Positions 43,240 through 52,307 of a stretch of 64,000 bases of DNA are shown here, piece after piece (position 1 is the stretch's first letter; each line of letters opens with the position of its first letter). Source of the stretch: Massilia sp. ZL223 (lineage in GTDB: Bacteria; Pseudomonadota; Gammaproteobacteria; Burkholderiales; Burkholderiaceae_D). The stretch covers positions 36,063 to 100,062 of the forward strand of contig NZ_JAGPWD010000016.1 in the NCBI RefSeq assembly GCF_018119395.1, given 5' to 3'. A program made the translations under genes and the position numbers. The notes beneath the pieces were generated by a model that saw nothing but the letters and a program-made list of their open reading frames with translations, had not been told where the DNA came from and made no database searches.

Positions 43240-43782
43240 TTACCAGTAGCGGACCCGGCCAGTGTCCATGTGGACGAACTGGGAGTCGGGATAGTAGCCG
43301 ACGCCGCCGCCCTTCAGGGACATCGCGGCCTTGTGCACCATCTTGAGGTCCTTGCCCGGCAGGCGGATATCGATCGCCTTGCCGTCCATGTGCATGCTGT
43401 GCTTGGCCACGCCGTTGCTGTTGGCGTGCAGCTTGGCGTTCGATTCCGGCGAGCGGTAGCCCGAAATGATGTGCAGCTCCTTGTTGTTGTTGCCGAGCTT
43501 GCCATTCACTTCATCGAGCAGCAGCAGCAACTGCGGATCCATCTCGGCGATCTTGTTGTTGCGGTGGTCGCGCAAGACCTTGTTGAGGTCCTTCAGCCCG
43601 TCCGGAATGAACTGGCCTTCGGCCCAGAACACGGTGCGCACCGATTCGCCGGTGTGCGTGTTATACAGGCGCAGTGTACGTTCGCCGGGGGCGGCTTGTG
43701 CCGTTTTGGCAAGTGCTGGGATGCTGAGGGTGGGCGCTGCGAGGAGGATGGAACTTTTGAGGAAGGCTCGGCGTTGCATCAT
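43240..43782 (-). CDS. Tat-exported YcbK-like (DUF882, peptidase M15_2) protein
   Basis: 180 residues. The twin-arginine signal RRAFLKSS is followed by a hydrophobic core that ends in ALA. The M15-type zinc motifs are present: SGYRSPESN, HSMHMDGKAIDI (His-x6-Asp) and FVHMDTG. The family includes peptidoglycan carboxypeptidase-like and cell-envelope proteins related to YcbK. The start was placed at 43782 (Met-Met-Gln-Arg-Arg); AAGGA lies nine bases upstream, and earlier Met codons (43824) have no ribosome site. It heads a leftward operon of exported proteins. Confidence 0.87.
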   Translation of the reverse strand: MMQRRAFLKSSILLAAPTLSIPALAKTAQAAPGERTLRLYNTHTGESVRTVFWAEGQFIPDGLKDLNKVLRDHRNNKIAEMDPQLLLLLDEVNGKLGNNNKELHIISGYRSPESNAKLHANSNGVAKHSMHMDGKAIDIRLPGKDLKMVHKAAMSLKGGGVGYYPDSQFVHMDTGRVRYW

Positions 43783-43918
43783 CGGAGTCGGTCCTTGTGG
43801 TGGTTCGCTGAAGAAGTCCATCATACGCCGGTTGTGCTGAACGTGCAGATAAAATGAAGCAAAATGCGGCAAATAGGCTACGATATTAATGCTTTTAACA
43901 ACTTTTCGGGAGATCCGC

Positions 43919-45091
43919 ATGCCGAGTATTGAACGATTCCCAACATGGCGGGCCGTGCTGGCCGCTACCTTGCTGGCGGGCAGTACACACAGCGCCCTCG
44001 CCCAGGTCGAACCGGTCGACCAGCCGCCTGCCGCCAAGGGGTGGAAGATGGAGACCGTGGCCGAGGATCTCCCGCAACCCTGGGGCATGGCTTGGCTGCC
44101 CGACGGCCGCATCCTGGTCACCGGCAAGCAGGGCACGCTGCACCTGCTGAGCGGCAAGCAGCGCCAGGCGATCCCCATCGAAGGCCTGCCGCAGTTGTTC
44201 ACGGGCGGCCAGGGCGGCCTGCTCGACATCGCGCTGCATCCCGCCGACAAGGCCAACCAGCGCGTCTACCTGACCATGGCCAGCGGCACCGCCGATGAGA
44301 ACCGGACCGTGCTGGTGCAGGGCATCTTCGACGGCAAGCGCGTGCACGGCGTAAGGACCCTGTTCAGCGTGACGCCCGCCAAGAGCGGCGGCCAGCACTT
44401 CGGCTCGCGCCTGGCCTGGATGAAGGACGGCAGCCTGTTGATGAGCATCGGCGACGGCGGCAATCCGCCCCAGCGCGTGGGCAACATGCTGGCGCGCGAG
44501 CAGGCCCAGAACCTGGGCAGCCACCACGGTTCCATCCTGCGCCTGACCGCCGAGGGCAAGCCGGCGCCCGGCAATCCACTCGCCAGCAAGCAGGGCGCGC
44601 TGCCCGAGATCTGGAGCTATGGCCACCGCAATATCCAGGGCCTGGCGGTCGATCCGGTCTCGGGCCGGGTCTGGGCCAGCGAGCACGGCCCGCGCGGCGG
44701 CGACGAGATCAACCTGGTCGAAGGCGGCAAGAACTACGGCTGGCCGCTGCAGAGCTATGGCGCGGACTACAAGACGCGCGAACCGGTCGGCATGAAGGTG
44801 GTGCCGGGCATGGTGCAGCCGCTGGTGGTCTGGGTGCCGTCGCCCGCGCCCTCGGGCCTGGTGGTGTATACCGGCAAGGCCTTCCCGCAATGGCAGGGCA
44901 GCCTGTTCAGCGGCAGCCTGGCGGGCGAGGACATCCGCCGCGTGGCGCTCGATGCGGATGGCAAGCTGATCCGGCAGGAAAAGCTGGATATCGGCAAGCG
45001 CGTGCGCGACGTGCGCCAGGGGCCGGACGGTTACCTGTACGCGCTGACCGACGAAGCCAGCGGCAAGCTGCTGCGCATCGTTCCCCGATAA
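43919..45091 (+). CDS. exported PQQ-type aldose sugar dehydrogenase (YliI-like)
   Basis: 390 residues with a signal peptide cut near 28 (AGSTHSALAQ). The propeller landmarks are LPQPWGMAWLPDG, GGQGGLLDIALHP, GSRLAWMKDGSL, GDGG, IWSYGHRNIQGLA, WASEHGPRGGDEIN and GKNYGWP, which place it near E. coli YliI, a soluble PQQ-dependent aldose dehydrogenase. It acts in the periplasm. GGGAGA lies before the ATG at 43919; a longer frame from 43889 lacks a ribosome site. A terminator follows at 45114. Confidence 0.9.
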   Translation: MPSIERFPTWRAVLAATLLAGSTHSALAQVEPVDQPPAAKGWKMETVAEDLPQPWGMAWLPDGRILVTGKQGTLHLLSGKQRQAIPIEGLPQLFTGGQGGLLDIALHPADKANQRVYLTMASGTADENRTVLVQGIFDGKRVHGVRTLFSVTPAKSGGQHFGSRLAWMKDGSLLMSIGDGGNPPQRVGNMLAREQAQNLGSHHGSILRLTAEGKPAPGNPLASKQGALPEIWSYGHRNIQGLAVDPVSGRVWASEHGPRGGDEINLVEGGKNYGWPLQSYGADYKTREPVGMKVVPGMVQPLVVWVPSPAPSGLVVYTGKAFPQWQGSLFSGSLAGEDIRRVALDADGKLIRQEKLDIGKRVRDVRQGPDGYLYALTDEASGKLLRIVPR

Positions 45092-45113
45092 ACGTCCTGC
45101 CGGTGGATGCCGG

Positions 45114-45144
45114 GCGCATGGAGTTCCGCTCCATGCGCTTTTTT
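45114..45144 (+). terminator. rho-independent terminator of the sugar dehydrogenase gene
   Basis: Stem GCGCATGGAG / CTCCATGCGC with a five-base loop, then six T residues. Confidence 0.93.
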
Positions 45145-45237
45145 CTTTGTTGCCAGACTGAAAACTGCCTAGAATGCGGAAGCCGCGCGTGAAGCGCAGG
45201 TCTTCCCTTTCTCGTCCTTCCCATTTGGAGGAGCAGC

Positions 45238-48015
45238 ATGGCAGTCACCGTTCGTCGCAGTATCCGCCTGGCCGCAGCGCTCGCGCTGGCTCTGGGCGGC
45301 AGCGCCCTGCAGGCCGCGCCGGCCAAGCCGGCCCCGGCTCCAGACATCCCGATCCCGAACATCCCCTACACCAAGTTCACGCTCAAGAACGGGCTGACGG
45401 TGCTGGTGCACGAAGACCACAAGACCCCGGTGGTGGCGATCAACACCTGGTACCACGTGGGCTCGAAGAACGAGAAGCCCGGCAAGACCGGCTTCGCGCA
45501 CCTGTTCGAGCACCTGATGTTCAGCGGCAGCGACAACTTCAACAAGACCTACCTGAACGCGATGGAGCGCATCGGGGCGACCGACCTGAACGGCACCACC
45601 AACACCGACCGCACCAACTACTTCCAGAACGTGCCGACCTCGATGCTGGACTATGCGTTGTTCGCCGAGAGCGACCGCATGGGCCACCTGCTGGGCACCG
45701 TGGACCAGAAGAAGCTCGACCTGCAGCGCGGCGTGGTGCAGAACGAGAAGCGCCAGCGCGAGAACCAGCCCTACGGCATCGCCTACGAGCTGCTGGTGAC
45801 GAACACCTACCCGGCCGGCCACCCGTATTCCTGGACCGTGATCGGCAAGATGGAAGACCTGGACGCGGCCTCGATGACGGACGTGCGCGACTGGTTCAAG
45901 ACCAACTACGGCCCCAACAACACCGTGCTGGTGCTGTCGGGCGACATCACGCCCGAGGAGGCGCGCCGCAAGGTGGAGCAGTACTACGGCGCCATTCCGC
46001 CGGGTCCGCCGCTGGCCAAGCATGAGAGCTGGGTGGCCAAGCGCACCGGCACCCACCGCACGGTGGCCCAGGACCGCGTGCCGCAGTCGCGCATCTACCG
46101 CACCTGGAACGTGCCGGCCGCGCACACCCCGGAAGAAGTCCAGCTCGACCTGGGCGCCCACATCCTGGGCGGCGGCAAGACCTCGCGCCTGTACAAGCGC
46201 CTGGTCTACAAGGACCAGCTGGCCACCAGCGCCAGCGCCAGCGACTCCACCTCCGAGATCGGCGGCCAGTTCGACGTGACGCTCACCGCCAGGCCGGGCG
46301 CCGACGTCAAGAAGATGGAGCAGGCGGCCGACGAGGAACTGCGCGCGCTGCTGAAGAACGGCCCCACGGCGGAAGAACTGCGCCTGGCCAAGACTTCGAT
46401 CCTGGCCCAGTACACGCGCATGATCGAGCGCGTCGGCGGCTTCGGCGGCAAGAGCGACCTGCTGGCCTCGTGCCAGACCTATACCGGCAATCCGGACTGC
46501 TACAAGGTCTACCTGCAGCGCATCAAGGACGCCACCCCGGCCTCGGTCAAGAAGGCCATGAACGACTGGCTGAGCGACGGCGACTTCGTCCTGCAGATCG
46601 ACCCTTACCCGACCACCCTGGCGGCCACGCCGTCGACCCTGGACCGCAGCAAGGAGCCGGCGCTGGGCAAGCCGATGTCGCTCAAGCTGCCCGCCATGCA
46701 GAAGACCACCCTGTCGAATGGCCTGAAAGTGGTGCTGGCCGAGCGCCATGAGGCGCCGGTGGTGAACCTGCAGCTGCTGGTCGACAGCGGCTACGCCTCG
46801 GACGCCAAGGACATGCCGGGCGTGGCCAGCCTGGCCCTGCGCATGCTGGAAGAAGGCACCCCGACCCGCCAGTCGCTGAAGATCAGCGAGGAGCTGGAAA
46901 GCCTGGGCGCCACCTTCAATACCGGCACCAACCTGGACGGCGCCACCGTCAGCATGAACACGCTCAAGGCCACCATGCCGCGGGCGCTGGACCTGTACGC
47001 CGACCTGGTCCTGCATCCGGCCTTCCCGCAGAACGAGTTCGCACGCCTGCAGCAGGACCGCCTGGCCGCGATCGCGCGCGAGAAATCGGTGCCCCAGCTG
47101 ACCGCGATGCGGGTGCTGCCTGGCCTCTTGTACGGCAAGGACCACGTCTACGCCCACCCGCTCACCGGCAGCGGCACCGAGGCAGCGGTCAAGCGCATGA
47201 CCCGCTCCGACCTGGCGAAGTACCACGCCACCTGGTTCAAGCCGAACAACGCCACCCTGCTGGTGGTGGGCGACACCAACCTGGCCGAGATCAAGCCGCT
47301 GCTCGAGAAGGCCTTCGCTTCATGGAAGCCGGGCGAGGTGCCGAAGAAGGTCATCGCGCCGGTCCAGGCGCCGGCCAGGAGCCTGGTCTACCTGGTCGAC
47401 CGCCCGGGCGCGCTGCAGAGCGTGATCGTCGGCGCCCAGCTGGCTCCGCCGCGCAACAGCCCCGAGGCGATTCCGCTGGAGATGGTCAACGACGTGTTCG
47501 GCGGCACCTTCAGCTCGCGCATCAACATGAACCTGCGCGAAGACAAGCACTGGTCGTATGGCGTGCGCAGCTCGCTGCATCCGGCCATCGGCCAGCGTCC
47601 CTTCATGAGCGTCTCGCCGGTGCAGACCGACAAGACCCAGGACGCGCTGAAGGAGCTGGTGCGCGAGTACCGCGACATCGCCGGCGGCAAGCCGATCGGC
47701 GCCGCGGAACTGAAGGATGCGCTGGACAACAACACGCTGGGCCTGCCGGGCCGCTTCGAGACCGCGGGCCAGCTGGCCGGCGCCTACTCGACCATCCTGC
47801 AGTACGGCTTGCCGGAGGACTACTACAACACCTTCACCGAGAAGGCGCTGTCCCTGACCCCGGCCCAGGCCAATACCCTGGCCGCGCGCAGCTTCACGCC
47901 GGAGCGCCTGGTGTGGGTGGTGGTCGGCGACATGAGCAAGGTCGAATCCGGCATCCGCGCCCTGAACCTGGGTGAAGTGCGCAAGATCGATGCGGACGGC
48001 AACCCGGTGCAGTAA
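45238..48015 (+). CDS. M16-family (insulinase/pitrilysin) zinc peptidase, exported, two-repeat form
   Basis: 925 residues with a signal peptide (AAALALALGGSALQAA). The first M16 domain has the inverted zinc motif HLFEH (88-92) and the downstream Glu in QNEKRQRENQPYG (near 168). The second half repeats the fold without the zinc motif (LSNGLKVVLAERHEAPVV near 490) and carries an Arg/Tyr region (SYGVRSS) typical of the non-catalytic partner. Both halves are fused in one chain, unlike two-gene M16 pairs. It should degrade peptides in the periplasm. GGAGGAG lies just upstream of the ATG. Confidence 0.92.
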   Translation: MAVTVRRSIRLAAALALALGGSALQAAPAKPAPAPDIPIPNIPYTKFTLKNGLTVLVHEDHKTPVVAINTWYHVGSKNEKPGKTGFAHLFEHLMFSGSDNFNKTYLNAMERIGATDLNGTTNTDRTNYFQNVPTSMLDYALFAESDRMGHLLGTVDQKKLDLQRGVVQNEKRQRENQPYGIAYELLVTNTYPAGHPYSWTVIGKMEDLDAASMTDVRDWFKTNYGPNNTVLVLSGDITPEEARRKVEQYYGAIPPGPPLAKHESWVAKRTGTHRTVAQDRVPQSRIYRTWNVPAAHTPEEVQLDLGAHILGGGKTSRLYKRLVYKDQLATSASASDSTSEIGGQFDVTLTARPGADVKKMEQAADEELRALLKNGPTAEELRLAKTSILAQYTRMIERVGGFGGKSDLLASCQTYTGNPDCYKVYLQRIKDATPASVKKAMNDWLSDGDFVLQIDPYPTTLAATPSTLDRSKEPALGKPMSLKLPAMQKTTLSNGLKVVLAERHEAPVVNLQLLVDSGYASDAKDMPGVASLALRMLEEGTPTRQSLKISEELESLGATFNTGTNLDGATVSMNTLKATMPRALDLYADLVLHPAFPQNEFARLQQDRLAAIAREKSVPQLTAMRVLPGLLYGKDHVYAHPLTGSGTEAAVKRMTRSDLAKYHATWFKPNNATLLVVGDTNLAEIKPLLEKAFASWKPGEVPKKVIAPVQAPARSLVYLVDRPGALQSVIVGAQLAPPRNSPEAIPLEMVNDVFGGTFSSRINMNLREDKHWSYGVRSSLHPAIGQRPFMSVSPVQTDKTQDALKELVREYRDIAGGKPIGAAELKDALDNNTLGLPGRFETAGQLAGAYSTILQYGLPEDYYNTFTEKALSLTPAQANTLAARSFTPERLVWVVVGDMSKVESGIRALNLGEVRKIDADGNPVQ

Positions 48016-48027
48016 AGCGAACCGCCC

Positions 48028-49107
48028 TTACCGGTCGAGCGACTGGAACAGGGCGGTGGCCACGGCGGCCATGTCGTCCTGCGCCATGTCCGCGTTGTTC
48101 AGCAAGACCACGGCCCGGCCATCCGCCGGGTCGTAGGCGACCAGGCTCTTGTAGCCGCCGAAGGCGCCCGCTTCCCATGCCAGGGAACGGGCGCCTTTGT
48201 CCGTCGCGAGCGGACGCACCCGGCCGCCCAGGGCGTAGTGTTCCGCCGCATCGTGCACCGTCGACAGGGCGCGCAGGCTGCTCTCCGACAGCAGCTTGTT
48301 GCGGTAGACGGCGTCCATCAGGTCGACCAGGTCGCGCGCGGTGCTGTAGACGGTGCCGTTGGCGGCCAGCATGGGCGCGGCGGGCGGCGACTTGCGCTTG
48401 CCGTCGGCGCCGTAGCCGACCGCCATGCCGACGCTGTCCTCGTAGCCGGTCGCGGCGAAGCTGGTGTCGCGCACGCCGGCAGGGGCGAATACCTGTTCCT
48501 CCACCACTTCCGTGAACGGTTTCTTCATCGCGCGCTCGACCACCGCCGCCGCCAGCAGGTAATTGGTGCCCGAGTACTCGAAGCGCTCGCCCGGCGCGAA
48601 GCTTGGCGCGCCCGCGCCGAAACGCAGCGCGGCCTGCACCGGGCCGATCTCCAGGCCTTCGACCTTGCTGTCCTTGCGCATCGCCTCGGACAAGCCGTTC
48701 GGGATGCCGCTGCGGTGCGAGAGCAGCTGGCGCAGCGTCACCGCGCCGTTCGGCGCCGGCAGTTCGGGCAGGTGGCGGGCGATCGGCGCATCCAGCTCCA
48801 GCTTGCCCAGCTCGGCCAGGCGCAGCACGGTGACGGCGGTGATCCACTTGGTGGAGGAGCCGATCATGAAGCGCGTGTCCCTGGTGTTGGCCTGCGATTC
48901 TTCGCGCAGGGCCTGGCCGCGCGCGCTGACGACCAGGGGCGAGGCCGCGTCCTTGCGCACGGCGGCCACGCCGCTGTAGTTGGCGGGCAGGTGCCGGTCG
49001 ATCAGGGGCTGCGTGGTGGCGGTGGCGAGCAGGGTGCAGCCGGACAGCAGGCCGAGCGTGGCGGAGAGCAGCAGGGAGGCAAACAGGCGAGGATGGAAAA
49101 CGCGCAT
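48028..49107 (-). CDS. lipoprotein serine hydrolase of the beta-lactamase (class C/esterase) fold
   Basis: About 359 residues. The lipobox is LLSGC. The nucleophile motif S-x-x-K is in IGSSTKWI, a Tyr-containing second motif is EYSGTNYLL, and the third motif is not the usual H-T-G but falls near WEAGAFGGYK. Such proteins include esterases, D-aminopeptidases and carboxypeptidases; true beta-lactamase activity is not implied. The second of two adjacent ATGs (49107) has better spacing from GGAG. It is convergent with the M16 gene, 12 bases apart. Confidence 0.85.
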   Translation of the reverse strand: MRVFHPRLFASLLLSATLGLLSGCTLLATATTQPLIDRHLPANYSGVAAVRKDAASPLVVSARGQALREESQANTRDTRFMIGSSTKWITAVTVLRLAELGKLELDAPIARHLPELPAPNGAVTLRQLLSHRSGIPNGLSEAMRKDSKVEGLEIGPVQAALRFGAGAPSFAPGERFEYSGTNYLLAAAVVERAMKKPFTEVVEEQVFAPAGVRDTSFAATGYEDSVGMAVGYGADGKRKSPPAAPMLAANGTVYSTARDLVDLMDAVYRNKLLSESSLRALSTVHDAAEHYALGGRVRPLATDKGARSLAWEAGAFGGYKSLVAYDPADGRAVVLLNNADMAQDDMAAVATALFQSLDR

Positions 49108-49215
49108 CATGGCTCCAGGTCGGTAGGCAAAACCGCATTGTAGGACGGCGCGCGCAAATCCGGCGCGTGCGCCCCCGGCATCCGGATTGGTGAATACTGC
49201 CGCCAGGAGGCTACC

Positions 49216-49806
49216 ATGGACGAACACGCATTCGACCCGGCGCACACGGCGCTGGTCCTGATCGACCTGCAAAACAGCAACGTCAGCCGCCAGCTGGCGC
49301 CCTACAGCGCCGAGCAGACGGTCGGCAACTGCGTCCTGCTGGCCCAGGAAATGCGCGGGCGCGGCGCAATGGTCATTTACGTGCACGTGCTGGTCAACGA
49401 GCTGCCGGCGCCGCTCGCCGACATGCCGATGCGCCCGCCGGGGGCGCCGGCGGCCCCGCCGGACGCCTCGCGCCTGGCGCCCACGTCCGGGATCGAGGCC
49501 CAGGACACCGTGATCACCAAGCGCCAGTGGGGCGCCTTCTACGGCACCGAACTCGACCAGCTGCTGCGGCGGCGCGGCATCACCACCCTGGTGCTGGGCG
49601 GCATCGCGACGAATTTCGGTGTGGAATCCACGGCGCGCGCGGCCTTCGACCGCGGCTATGCACTGGTGTTCGCGGAGGATGCGATGAGCAGCTTCGAGGC
49701 CGAGGCCCACAGCTTCGCCTGCCGCACGATCTTCCCGCGCATGGGCAGGGTGCGCTCGACGCGCACCCTGATCGACATGCTGCAGGCGGGAACGGGAGAC
49801 GCCTAG
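49216..49806 (+). CDS. isochorismatase-fold hydrolase lacking the catalytic Cys
   Basis: 196 residues. The catalytic Asp17 (VLIDLQN) and Lys102 (ITKRQWGAF) of the family are present, but the usual Cys in the A-T-D/N-x-C-V loop is Gly135 here ([11 protein letters not shown]). Cys-dependent amidases such as nicotinamidase and ureidoacrylate hydrolase need that Cys; true isochorismatases (EntB, PhzD) have Gly. So a vinyl-ether hydrolase-like or other non-amidase activity is likelier. No siderophore genes are nearby. Its stop interlocks with the LLM oxidoreductase stop on CTAG. Confidence 0.85.
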   Translation: MDEHAFDPAHTALVLIDLQNSNVSRQLAPYSAEQTVGNCVLLAQEMRGRGAMVIYVHVLVNELPAPLADMPMRPPGAPAAPPDASRLAPTSGIEAQDTVITKRQWGAFYGTELDQLLRRRGITTLVLGGIATNFGVESTARAAFDRGYALVFAEDAMSSFEAEAHSFACRTIFPRMGRVRSTRTLIDMLQAGTGDA

Positions 49807-50789
49807 CCGGCGCGCTGGAGCTCGGCCGTGATCTCGTAGGAGCGCAGGCGCGCCGCGTGGTCGAAGATCTGGGAGGTGATCATCAGCTCGTCCGGGCGGG
49901 TGCGCGCGATGAAGGCCTGCAGCTGTTCCTTCACCGAGGCCGGCGAACCGATGGCCGAGCAGGACAGCACGCTGTCGAGCATCATGCGTTCCGGCAAGTC
50001 CAGGCTCTCGTAGTAGCCGGCCTTGGGCGGCTTGAGCCGGCCCGGACGGCCGCTGCGCAGGTTCACGAAGGCCTGCTGCATCGAGGTCGCCAGCAGCTGG
50101 GCTTCGGCATCGCTGTCGGCGGCGAACACGTTGAAGCCGAGCATCACATAGGGCTGGGCCAGCTTGGCCGAGGGGCGGAAGTTGGCCCGGTACAGCTCGA
50201 TCGCCTGCATCATCATTTGCGGGGCGAAATGCGAGGCGAAGGCGTAGGGCAGGCCGAGCTGGGCGGCGAGCTGGGCGCCGAACAGGCTCGAACCCAGGAT
50301 CCACAGCGGCACGTCCAGGCCTTCGCCGGGCACCGCGCGTACCGGACGGCGGGTCGAGCCGGCGAAATAATCCATCAGCTCCACCACGTCTTGCGGGAAC
50401 TCGTCGGCATCCGAGGCCAGGTTGCGGCGCAGGGCGCGCGCGGTCACGTGGTCCGAGCCGGGCGCGCGGCCCAGGCCCAGGTCGATGCGTCCCGGGAACA
50501 GCGCCTCGAGCGTGCCGAACTGCTCGGCGATCACCAGCGGCGAATGGTTGGGCAGCATGATGCCGCCCGCGCCGACCCGGATGCGTTCGGTGCCGGCCGC
50601 CACATGGCCGATCAGCACCGCGGTGGCGGCGCTGGCGATGCCGGGCATGCCATGATGTTCCGCCAGCCAGAAGCGCTGGTAGCCCCAGCGTTCGCCATGC
50701 CGGGCGAGGTCGAGGGAGCGGTGGAAGGAGGTGGCCGCATCGCTGCCTTCGGCGATGGGCGACAGGTCGAGGATCGAGAAAGGAATCAT
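49803..50789 (-). CDS. LLM-class flavin-dependent oxidoreductase
   Basis: 328 residues. The N-terminal [11 protein letters not shown] and [13 protein letters not shown] and the central [17 protein letters not shown] are hallmarks of the luciferase-like family branch often annotated as alkane-monooxygenase-like. It binds FMN, supplied by a separate reductase, and acts on an unknown substrate. The ATG at 50789 fits the family start, though no clear ribosome site precedes it. It stands alone between two convergent or divergent genes. Confidence 0.88.
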   Translation of the reverse strand: MIPFSILDLSPIAEGSDAATSFHRSLDLARHGERWGYQRFWLAEHHGMPGIASAATAVLIGHVAAGTERIRVGAGGIMLPNHSPLVIAEQFGTLEALFPGRIDLGLGRAPGSDHVTARALRRNLASDADEFPQDVVELMDYFAGSTRRPVRAVPGEGLDVPLWILGSSLFGAQLAAQLGLPYAFASHFAPQMMMQAIELYRANFRPSAKLAQPYVMLGFNVFAADSDAEAQLLATSMQQAFVNLRSGRPGRLKPPKAGYYESLDLPERMMLDSVLSCSAIGSPASVKEQLQAFIARTRPDELMITSQIFDHAARLRSYEITAELQRAG

Positions 50790-50955
50790 GGGGGCATGAT
50801 ACGCCGATGCACATTTTCGCGTGCGCGCCGGTCCGTTTTCGCGCGCCGGCCTTGCCGCGGCGTAAAGATTGACCTTCGCCAGGCCCATCCTTATGATGGC
50901 TGGGTAATGACGCCGGGCAATCCACGCCCGTCCTGGACCTGCCCGCGAGCCTGCC

Positions 50956-52179
50956 ATGTTCCGAATTCCGCGCCCATCCCTTCCCGCCGCGCTGTTCGCT
51001 GCGCTCTGCGCCGCAGGCTGCGCCGCCACACCGCCGAGGGACCCGTCCGCCATGCTGGCCGAACAGCGTTTTGACGGGGCCCGCCTGGCGGCCATCGACC
51101 GCGCCGTGAGCGAGGCGGTGGCGGCGCGCAAGCTGCCGGGCGCGGTGTTCCGCCTCGAGCGCGAGGGGGCCGTCTACGAACGCGGCTATGGCAAGACCAG
51201 CTACGAGGCGGACGCCGTGCCGGTCACGCCCGGCACCATCTTCGACGCCGCTTCGCTGACCAAGGTGCTCGTCACGGCGCCCGCGGTGCTGATGCTGGCC
51301 GAGGAGGGCCGCATCGCGCTCGACGCACCCCTGGTGCGCTATTTCCCGGAGTGCGCCGGCGGCGGCAAGGATGCGATCACCGTGCGCCACTTGCTGAGCC
51401 ACACCTCGGGCCTGGCCTCGGGACTGCCGGCCAGGCCCGACTGGCGCGGCGACGACAGCGCCCACGCGCTCGCCTGCGCCCAGCAGACCACCCATCCGCC
51501 GGGAAGCTTCTTCCGCTACTCGGACATCAATTACGTGCTGCTGGGCCAGCTGGTGCGGCGCGTGTCCGGCATGCCGCTGCACGAGTTCGCGCAGCGCCGC
51601 ATCTTCACGCCCTTGGGCATGAGCGACACCGGCTATTTGCCGCTGGCGCGCGTGTCCGCGGCGGCGATCGCGCCGACCCAGAAGGGCGGTCCCGAGGGCC
51701 TGCATGGCGACCTCGCGCCGGGGCAGCTGCTGCAGGGCGTGGTGCACGACCCGACCGTGCGCCGCATGGGCGGCGTGGCCGGCTCGGCCGGGGTGTTCTC
51801 GACCGCGCGCGACGTCGCGCGCTTCGCCCGCATGCTGCTGAACGGCGGCGAGCTGGACGGCGTGCGCGTGCTCGGCAAGGACAGCGTGCGCCTGCTGACC
51901 ACGGTGCAGACGCCGCCCGGCATCGACGCGCTGCGCGGGCTGGGCATGGACATCGATTCGCCCTACGCCAAGCGTCCGCGCGGCAATGTATATCCGGTCG
52001 GCAGCTACGGCCACACCGGCTTCACCGGCTGCATCCTGTGGATCGATCCGGTATCGCACAGCTTCTACGTGTTCCTGTCGAACCGCGTCTACCCTGACGA
52101 CAAGAGCAATATCCTGCACCTGTACACCGAGCTCGGCACGCTGGCGGCGCAGGCGTCCGCCGGCCCCGCTATGCGGTAA
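50956..52179 (+). CDS. lipoprotein serine hydrolase of the beta-lactamase (class C) fold
   Basis: 407 residues. The lipobox is CAAGC. All three motifs are intact: S-x-x-K in ASLTKV, Y-x-N region in YSDINYV, and H-T-G in GHTGFTG. This completeness contrasts with the paralogue at 48028. Family members are esterases or peptidases acting on cell-wall or D-amino-acid substrates; the role cannot be fixed. A hairpin with T residues follows at 52253. Confidence 0.88.
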   Translation: MFRIPRPSLPAALFAALCAAGCAATPPRDPSAMLAEQRFDGARLAAIDRAVSEAVAARKLPGAVFRLEREGAVYERGYGKTSYEADAVPVTPGTIFDAASLTKVLVTAPAVLMLAEEGRIALDAPLVRYFPECAGGGKDAITVRHLLSHTSGLASGLPARPDWRGDDSAHALACAQQTTHPPGSFFRYSDINYVLLGQLVRRVSGMPLHEFAQRRIFTPLGMSDTGYLPLARVSAAAIAPTQKGGPEGLHGDLAPGQLLQGVVHDPTVRRMGGVAGSAGVFSTARDVARFARMLLNGGELDGVRVLGKDSVRLLTTVQTPPGIDALRGLGMDIDSPYAKRPRGNVYPVGSYGHTGFTGCILWIDPVSHSFYVFLSNRVYPDDKSNILHLYTELGTLAAQASAGPAMR

Positions 52180-52252
52180 CAGACAGTCGTTGCCATTCGG
52201 CTACCGTGCGCTCCTTTTGAGTCGGCCTCACTAAACTCGGCCCCACTGCGAT

Positions 52253-52279
52253 ATCTCATTGATATTGCTGAGATTTTTT
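52253..52279 (+). terminator. weak terminator or attenuator between the hydrolase and the repetitive protein gene
   Basis: ATCTCA / TGAGAT stem with a 10-base loop followed by six T residues. It ends 29 bases before the next ATG, so it may act either as the end of the upstream transcript or as a leader element of the downstream one. Confidence 0.5.
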
Positions 52280-52307
52280 GAGCCCCGGAAAATATTAGGA
52301 GATCGAC

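Noticed and set aside
48028..52179. Beta-lactamase resistance genes
   Set aside because: The serine hydrolases have the general S-x-x-K fold of esterases/peptidases; nothing indicates true beta-lactamase activity.
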